DNA of 64,000 nucleotides from Paenibacillus flagellatus (GTDB taxonomy: Bacteria > Bacillota > Bacilli > Paenibacillales > NBRC-103111). The stretch covers positions 616,836 to 680,835 of the forward strand of contig NZ_QJVJ01000003.1 in the NCBI RefSeq assembly GCF_003217775.1. Direction: 5' to 3'. Below the pieces are notes generated by a model. The model had not been told where the DNA came from, did not search any database, and worked only from the letters and a program-made list of their open reading frames with translations. Positions within the stretch are counted from its first letter, which is position 1; every line of letters begins with the position of its first letter. Shown here one piece after another: positions 59,915-64,000 of this stretch. The position numbers were made by a program, and so were the translations under genes.

Positions 59915-61441
59915 TTACAGCCCGTAAATGTCGGCGTACTTCGTCTGCAAATACCGGACCAAGTAGTCGGGATCGAGCGGCTCGCCCGTAACGCGCATGA
60001 CGATCTCCTGCGGCGTCAGCAGCTTGCCGTACCGATAAATGCGCTCGACGAGCCAAGCCTTGACCGAGGCGAAATCGCCGTTCGCGATCAAATCGTCGAG
60101 GGCGCCCAGCTCCTTCTCCATCGCGTGGCGAATTTGGGCCGAATACATGTTGCCGAGCGAATACGACGGGAAGTAGCCGAACGCGCCGCCGGCCCAATGG
60201 ACGTCCTGCAGCACGCCTTCCCCGTCATGGGACGGAACGACGCCGAGATACTCCCTGTACTTCTCGTTCCAGTAGGCGGGCAAGTCCTTCACCTGCAGCG
60301 AGCCGTCGAACAGCGCCTTCTCGATCTCGTAGCGGATCATGATGTGCAGATTGTACGTCAGCTCGTCGGCCTCGATCCGGATCAGCGACGGCTGCACGAC
60401 GTTGATCGCGCGGTAGAACGACTCGACCGGCACGTCCCGGAACCGGTCCGGATACAGCTCCTGAAGCTTGCCATAGTAGCGCTGCCAGAACGGGCGGCTG
60501 CGGCCGACCATGTTTTCCCAGAAGCGCGATTGCGACTCGTGGATGCCCATCGACGTCCCCGTGCACAGCGGCGTGCCGATCAAGTCTTTGGAAATGTTTT
60601 GCTCGTACAGCCCGTGTCCGCACTCGTGAATCGTCCCGAACAGCGCGCTCGTCACATCGTTCGGCAAGTAGCGGGTCGTAATCCGCACGTCGCCCGGGTT
60701 GAGGCCGGTCGCGAACGGGTGGACGCTTTCGTCGAGACGCCCGGCCTCGAAGTCGTAGCCGAGTTCCTTCAGGATGAACAAACTGAACAGCTTCTGCTGG
60801 GCGACGTCGAACGTCTGGTTCAAGAAGGACGTGTCCGGCTTATTCGCCGACTTCTGAATCGCCGCGACAAGCGGCACGAGCTTCTCGCGAACGTCCGCGA
60901 ACAGCGCGTCCAGCTTCTCGACCGTCATCCCCGGCTCATACATGTCGAGCAGCGTATTGTAGCGGTGTCCTTCGTATCCCCACAGCTCGACGAATTCGAG
61001 ATTGGCGGCGACGATTTTTTCAAGATACGGCTGGAACATCGCGAAATCCGACTTCGCCTTCGCTTCCTCCCACACCGTTTCCGCCTGCGACGTCAGTACG
61101 ACGTACTCCTGGTATCGCTCCGGCGGAATTTTTTTGCTGCGGTCGTACTCCTTCTTGCATTCCTCGACCAGCTTGCGGTTCGTCTCGTCCAGCTGCCCGA
61201 ACGACTCGGGAGCGGACAGCTGCTCCAAGTAACGCCCCATCTCGTCGGAAACGGACATTTTGAACATTTCCGCCGACAGCTCGCCGATTACCTCGGAGCG
61301 CGCTTCGACGCCCTTTCTCGGCGCGCCGGTGCGCAAGTCCCAGTACATGACGTCGAGCGCTTCCCCGTAGCTTTTCATTTTTTTGACATACCCGCGAAAC
61401 GACTGCAGCACCGATTGAACCGGATCGCTCATACCCGACAT
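59915..61441 (-). CDS. M32-family metallocarboxypeptidase
   Basis: Cytosolic zinc carboxypeptidase with broad specificity. The 508-residue helical protein has HECGH at 272-276 (HExxH) in TIHECGHGLYEQ, the third zinc ligand region GIHESQSRFWEN and VQPSLIRIEADELTYNLHI, all family hallmarks (Taq and Pfu carboxypeptidases). ATG at 61441 follows GGAGG. Single gene with its own terminator. Confidence 0.96.
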   Translation of the reverse strand: MSGMSDPVQSVLQSFRGYVKKMKSYGEALDVMYWDLRTGAPRKGVEARSEVIGELSAEMFKMSVSDEMGRYLEQLSAPESFGQLDETNRKLVEECKKEYDRSKKIPPERYQEYVVLTSQAETVWEEAKAKSDFAMFQPYLEKIVAANLEFVELWGYEGHRYNTLLDMYEPGMTVEKLDALFADVREKLVPLVAAIQKSANKPDTSFLNQTFDVAQQKLFSLFILKELGYDFEAGRLDESVHPFATGLNPGDVRITTRYLPNDVTSALFGTIHECGHGLYEQNISKDLIGTPLCTGTSMGIHESQSRFWENMVGRSRPFWQRYYGKLQELYPDRFRDVPVESFYRAINVVQPSLIRIEADELTYNLHIMIRYEIEKALFDGSLQVKDLPAYWNEKYREYLGVVPSHDGEGVLQDVHWAGGAFGYFPSYSLGNMYSAQIRHAMEKELGALDDLIANGDFASVKAWLVERIYRYGKLLTPQEIVMRVTGEPLDPDYLVRYLQTKYADIYGL

Positions 61442-61519
61442 CAGCTCCTCCTTCGATACGTCCGAATGACTCCATCATACTTGGAAAAGTGTGGCGAAAT
61501 CAACTTCGCGGCGAGTTTA

Positions 61520-61528
61520 TGGTAAAAT
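61520..61528 (+). promoter_or_regulatory. Extended -10 promoter of yqkB-like gene
   Basis: TGGTAAAAT (TGn plus TAAAAT), about 55 bases upstream of the ATG; no good -35 is seen, consistent with an extended -10 promoter. Confidence 0.35.
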
Positions 61529-61581
61529 TAGAAAAGCTTCTGATCGAAGCCTTTTCGATGAGGCACGGAGGGGGATGCATC

Positions 61582-61926
61582 ATGAACGTTCATTTTACGG
61601 AAGAAGCGGCCGAATTCGTCCGGAGCCGCTTTTTCGCCGACAGCTCGGCGGGCGCGCTCAAGCTCGCTTACGATACCGACGGGTGCGGCTGCGCGGTGAA
61701 CGGCGTCGCCGCGCTGTGGGTCGTCGACAGTCCCGAAGAGGACGACCGGCTGGCGAGGAGCAACGTGTTCACCGTCTTCTTCGATCCGAGGCAGGAGCTG
61801 TTTTTCGAAGACCGGCTGACCGTCGACCGCAAGCCCGGTCAGCAGACGCTCGTACTGAAGAGCAGCCAGCAGACGTACAACCCGGCGATGAAGACGACGG
61901 ACCTTCGGTCCAAAGCCGGCGTGTGA
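61582..61926 (+). CDS. HesB-like iron-sulfur protein (YqkB-like)
   Basis: A 114-residue protein of the HesB/IscA-like group, closest in motif to Bacillus YqkB. YDTDGCGCAVNGV (30-42) carries two cysteines C35 and C37 in a GCGC motif; the third cysteine of true A-type carriers (C-terminal CGC) is absent. Likely related to Fe-S binding, not proven. ATG at 61582 follows GGAGGGGG. Ends at a bidirectional terminator. Confidence 0.85.
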   Translation: MNVHFTEEAAEFVRSRFFADSSAGALKLAYDTDGCGCAVNGVAALWVVDSPEEDDRLARSNVFTVFFDPRQELFFEDRLTVDRKPGQQTLVLKSSQQTYNPAMKTTDLRSKAGV

Positions 61927-61956
61927 AACGGTCGGTCGCCCACACGGGCGCGCATC

Positions 61957-61999
61957 AAAAAAGGGCTTTCCGGTCCAGAGGCCGGATCGCCCTTTTTTT
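61957..61999. terminator. Bidirectional terminator
   Basis: AAAAAAGGGC/GCCCTTTTTTT outer stem with an inner CCGG/CCGG stem, serving the yqkB-like gene and the convergent carbonic anhydrase gene. Confidence 0.88.
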
Positions 62000-62004
62000 C
62001 GTTA

Positions 62005-62577
62005 TTATCGCTCCAAGAAGGCGTACCCTTCGTCCACGACGTCGAGCTTGCCCGTCTTCGGGTCGATGACGAGCCCGTGAATCGGAATTTTCGGAACGAG
62101 CGGATGGTTGCGGATGAGGCTGACGCTGCTTCGGATGCTCTCCGTCACATCGTCGAACCCTTTCAGCCAACGCTCGATATGGAGACCGGAATGCTCCAAA
62201 ATTTCCAGCGTTCCTTCCTCGATGCCGCGTGCGAGAAACTTCTCCTTCATCGCATGCGGATTGATCGCGCCCATGCCGCAATCGTAATGGCCGATGACGA
62301 GCACTTCCTCCGCCCCGAGCTCGTAAATGGCGACGATGATGCTTCGCATGATGCCGCCGAACGCGGTGGAGACGACGCCGCCCGCCGATTTGATCATTTT
62401 CACGTCGCCGTTCTTGATGTTCATGCTCGCCGGAAGCAGCTCGATCAGCCGCGTATCCATGCACGTCAAGATGACGAACTTCTTATCGGGAAATTTGGAG
62501 GTCAAGTACGGTTCGTACTTTTGCTGTTCGACAAACGAACGATTGTAATCAATAATGTCGTCCAAAAGTCTGCTCAT
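62005..62577 (-). CDS. Beta-class carbonic anhydrase (YtiB-like)
   Basis: Interconverts carbon dioxide and bicarbonate with zinc. The 190-residue protein shows CMDTR (C39, D41, R43) and HYDCG (H97, C100), i.e. zinc ligands C39/H97/C100 and the D41-R43 dyad. The length matches Bacillus YtiB. ATG at 62577 follows AAGGAGAT. Overlap of the longer reading with the upstream gene end argues against earlier starts. Confidence 0.95.
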   Translation of the reverse strand: MSRLLDDIIDYNRSFVEQQKYEPYLTSKFPDKKFVILTCMDTRLIELLPASMNIKNGDVKMIKSAGGVVSTAFGGIMRSIIVAIYELGAEEVLVIGHYDCGMGAINPHAMKEKFLARGIEEGTLEILEHSGLHIERWLKGFDDVTESIRSSVSLIRNHPLVPKIPIHGLVIDPKTGKLDVVDEGYAFLER

Positions 62578-62647
62578 CGCCGATATCTCCTTCTCCAATC
62601 CAGTATAAGGGTTAACGGGTTGTTCCCTGTCCTGCATTTTACTCTTT

Positions 62648-63802
62648 TTAGCTTTTCGGCTCAATAGTTTCGTTCGAAAAAAAACCTCTTTTTTCCGCCT
62701 CGACGATCATTCGCTCGGCGTACCGCCACAGCGTCTCCGACCCTTCCCCGATCTGGCGGTTGCGCGCCAGCACCCGGTCGCTCGTAATGCCGTGCTCCTT
62801 CCACGACTGCCCTTCGTTCTCGTAGTTGAACAGCATCGGCTGCAGCCGGTCGACGGCGGCGGCGAATGCCGCTTCGGCCGTCGCGCGCGCCTCGAACTCT
62901 TCCCACAATGCTTGGAACTCGTCCCGCTGGTCGTCCGGCAGCAGGCCGAAGAGGCGGTCGGCCGCCGCCTTCTCGCGCTCGTACTTGCCTTCCAGCCCTT
63001 TCTCGTCATACGCGAACGTATCTCCCGCGTCGATCTCGACCAAGTCGTGGATCAGCAGCATCTTGAGCACTTTGAGCAGGTCGAGCTCCGGCTCGTTCGC
63101 ATGCTCGGCCAGCAGCACCGCCATGACGGCGAGATGCCACGTGTGCTCGGCGTCGTTCTCGAACCGTTCGCTGCGGATAAGCCGGCTTTTGCGAAACACG
63201 TGCTTCAGCTTGTCGATTTCCAAAATAAACGCGATCTGCCGCTCCAGTCTCGACGCGACATGCTCCATTCCACGCTCTCCCTCCCGCTTCCTCCGTCTTC
63301 GTTCGGCTTCGCGCCGGCGCGCCTCGACGACCTCGCTCCGATCGCGCAGCGTATGCTTATCGGCGACCGACCGATCCGCCGGATCGCTCGGCCTCCCCCA
63401 CTCGAGCCCGAGCTCGGCGCTTCGTTCGACGCAGCGGCGAAGCAGCGACTCGTCGGCTATCGGAATATCCATATCGGAGAACGGAGCCGATTCGTCGTGT
63501 GCCAGCATCGCCCGACGCCGCTCCAGCTCTTCGCGGAATTTCGCCGCGTCGATGCCGAGCTCGCTCAAATGCGCGTCGTCCGCGTTGGCCAGCGCAGCGG
63601 TCGCCATCTTCAAGGCGCCGGCACGGTTTCCCCTCCGGTGATGGTAAAGCGAGACGGCCGTTTGGATGAGGCCGACCCACGTCTTGCTTCTCCGGTCGGC
63701 GGGATGGCGTTTCCAATACTCCTCCAGCAGCTCGTGACATTCGAACCAATCGCGGTCCGCATGGAAATGGACCATATAGTCTACGTATTCGTCCGGATAC
63801 AC
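62648..63802 (-). CDS. DUF309 - HD phosphohydrolase fusion
   Basis: A 384-residue two-domain protein. N-terminal part (about 1-130) is DUF309-like with DWFECHELLEEYWK (18-31) and a TAVSLYHHRRGN helix. A basic Arg/Glu linker (about 155-177) leads to an HD_3/YfbR-like domain (about 179-380) with H220 in NDAEHTWHLA and H252-D253 in LIHDLVEIDAGD, the metal site of nucleotidases of this group. Elsewhere the two are usually separate genes. GTG at 63802 follows GGGAGG. Substrate of the HD part is likely a nucleotide, by family. Confidence 0.88.
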   Translation of the reverse strand: MYPDEYVDYMVHFHADRDWFECHELLEEYWKRHPADRRSKTWVGLIQTAVSLYHHRRGNRAGALKMATAALANADDAHLSELGIDAAKFREELERRRAMLAHDESAPFSDMDIPIADESLLRRCVERSAELGLEWGRPSDPADRSVADKHTLRDRSEVVEARRREAERRRRKREGERGMEHVASRLERQIAFILEIDKLKHVFRKSRLIRSERFENDAEHTWHLAVMAVLLAEHANEPELDLLKVLKMLLIHDLVEIDAGDTFAYDEKGLEGKYEREKAAADRLFGLLPDDQRDEFQALWEEFEARATAEAAFAAAVDRLQPMLFNYENEGQSWKEHGITSDRVLARNRQIGEGSETLWRYAERMIVEAEKRGFFSNETIEPKS

Positions 63803-63840
63803 GCGGCTTCGCCTCCCTTCCCTATCGATTGGACCTTCCC

Positions 63841-63849
63841 ATTATACCA
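63841..63849 (-). promoter_or_regulatory. Extended -10 promoter of the DUF309-HD gene
   Basis: Minus strand TGGTATAAT, 38 bases upstream of the GTG; no -35 hexamer of quality. Confidence 0.4.
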
Positions 63850-63911
63850 TGTTCGGCAAGAGGAATATTTTATTGAACCTGAATTTCGAAAGTACTGCGC
63901 ATTAAAAACAT

Positions 63912-64000
63912 AAAAAGGGCTCCAAATCTTTGGTAGAATGGTGTTTGTCCAGGACAACATCACCCAAAGAGAGGAGCACCTTTTAGGTGAAGTCTACCAC
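63912..64000 (+). mobile_element. Possible left end of an insertion sequence, cut by the window
   Basis: A long imperfect hairpin (AAAAGGGCTCC at 63913-63923 with GGAGCACCTTTT at 63973-63984; inner GGTGTTTGTCC at 63940-63950 with GGACAACATCACC at 63952-63964) holds the ribosome site GAGGAG in its 3' arm, 10 bases before a GTG at 63987 (GTG AAG TCT ACC). Hairpins that hide the transposase start from outside transcripts are known in IS4-related elements. The coding part is outside the window, so this is tentative. Confidence 0.35.

Overview
The window reads as chromosomal DNA from a high-GC, spore-forming Gram-positive bacterium, most likely a member of the Paenibacillaceae (Paenibacillus/Cohnella-like). 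The evidence is the spore genes (tlp, spoVK, cotE), the Bacillus-type orders cotE-mutS-mutL-miaA-hfq and spoVK-hflX-ynbB-glnR-glnA, a lexA/yneA divergent pair with Bacillus-type LexA boxes, polymyxa-group style YesM/YesN regulators, and GC-rich codon use throughout. Nearly all genes lie on the minus strand. No rRNA, tRNA or CRISPR array was seen.

Left end (1-2.1 kb): a small minus-strand operon encoding a SAM methyltransferase, a protein with two DDxxD motifs typical of class I isoprenoid synthases, and, cut by the window edge, a peptide that matches the nitrile-hydratase-like leader (NHLP) of RiPP precursors. This is the best candidate for an undescribed biosynthetic system. 2.1-18 kb is mostly housekeeping: murC, tlp, rnz, metH, mtnD, a HAD phosphatase, DUF896, yneA/lexA with an array of LexA boxes, a secreted RCC1-repeat protein, glnRA with a GlnR-type operator over its promoter, ynbB and hflX.

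18-28.8 kb: a membrane GGDEF-PAS-histidine kinase gene preceded by a clear cyclic di-GMP-I (GEMM) riboswitch and terminator; an operon of HAD phosphatase, SPL-like radical SAM protein and an unknown protein; a 31-residue basic ORF with a sigma-G-like promoter; spoVK; a deacetylase-YkoP fusion with an MGDG-synthase-like glycosyltransferase; DUF218, DUF402 and lipoprotein cyclophilin genes. 28.9-42.2 kb: a four-gene MacAB-like ABC export cluster with two ATPases, one carrying an AbrB-like tail; a YesM/YesN two-component pair; and a heterodimeric ABC exporter headed by a small unknown protein with an operator-like dyad in its promoter.

42.4-64 kb: PBP1A with a long Gly/Thr tail, hfq, miaA, an RsmJ-like methyltransferase, mutL, an S41 protease inserted between mutL and mutS, mutS, a COOH-NH2 ligase-type amidoligase, cotE, an aromatic acid exporter-like protein, an SsuABC/NMT1-type ABC importer, an M32 carboxypeptidase, a YqkB Fe-S protein, a beta carbonic anhydrase and a DUF309-HD fusion. 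The right edge holds a long imperfect hairpin over a ribosome binding site, probably the start of an insertion sequence.
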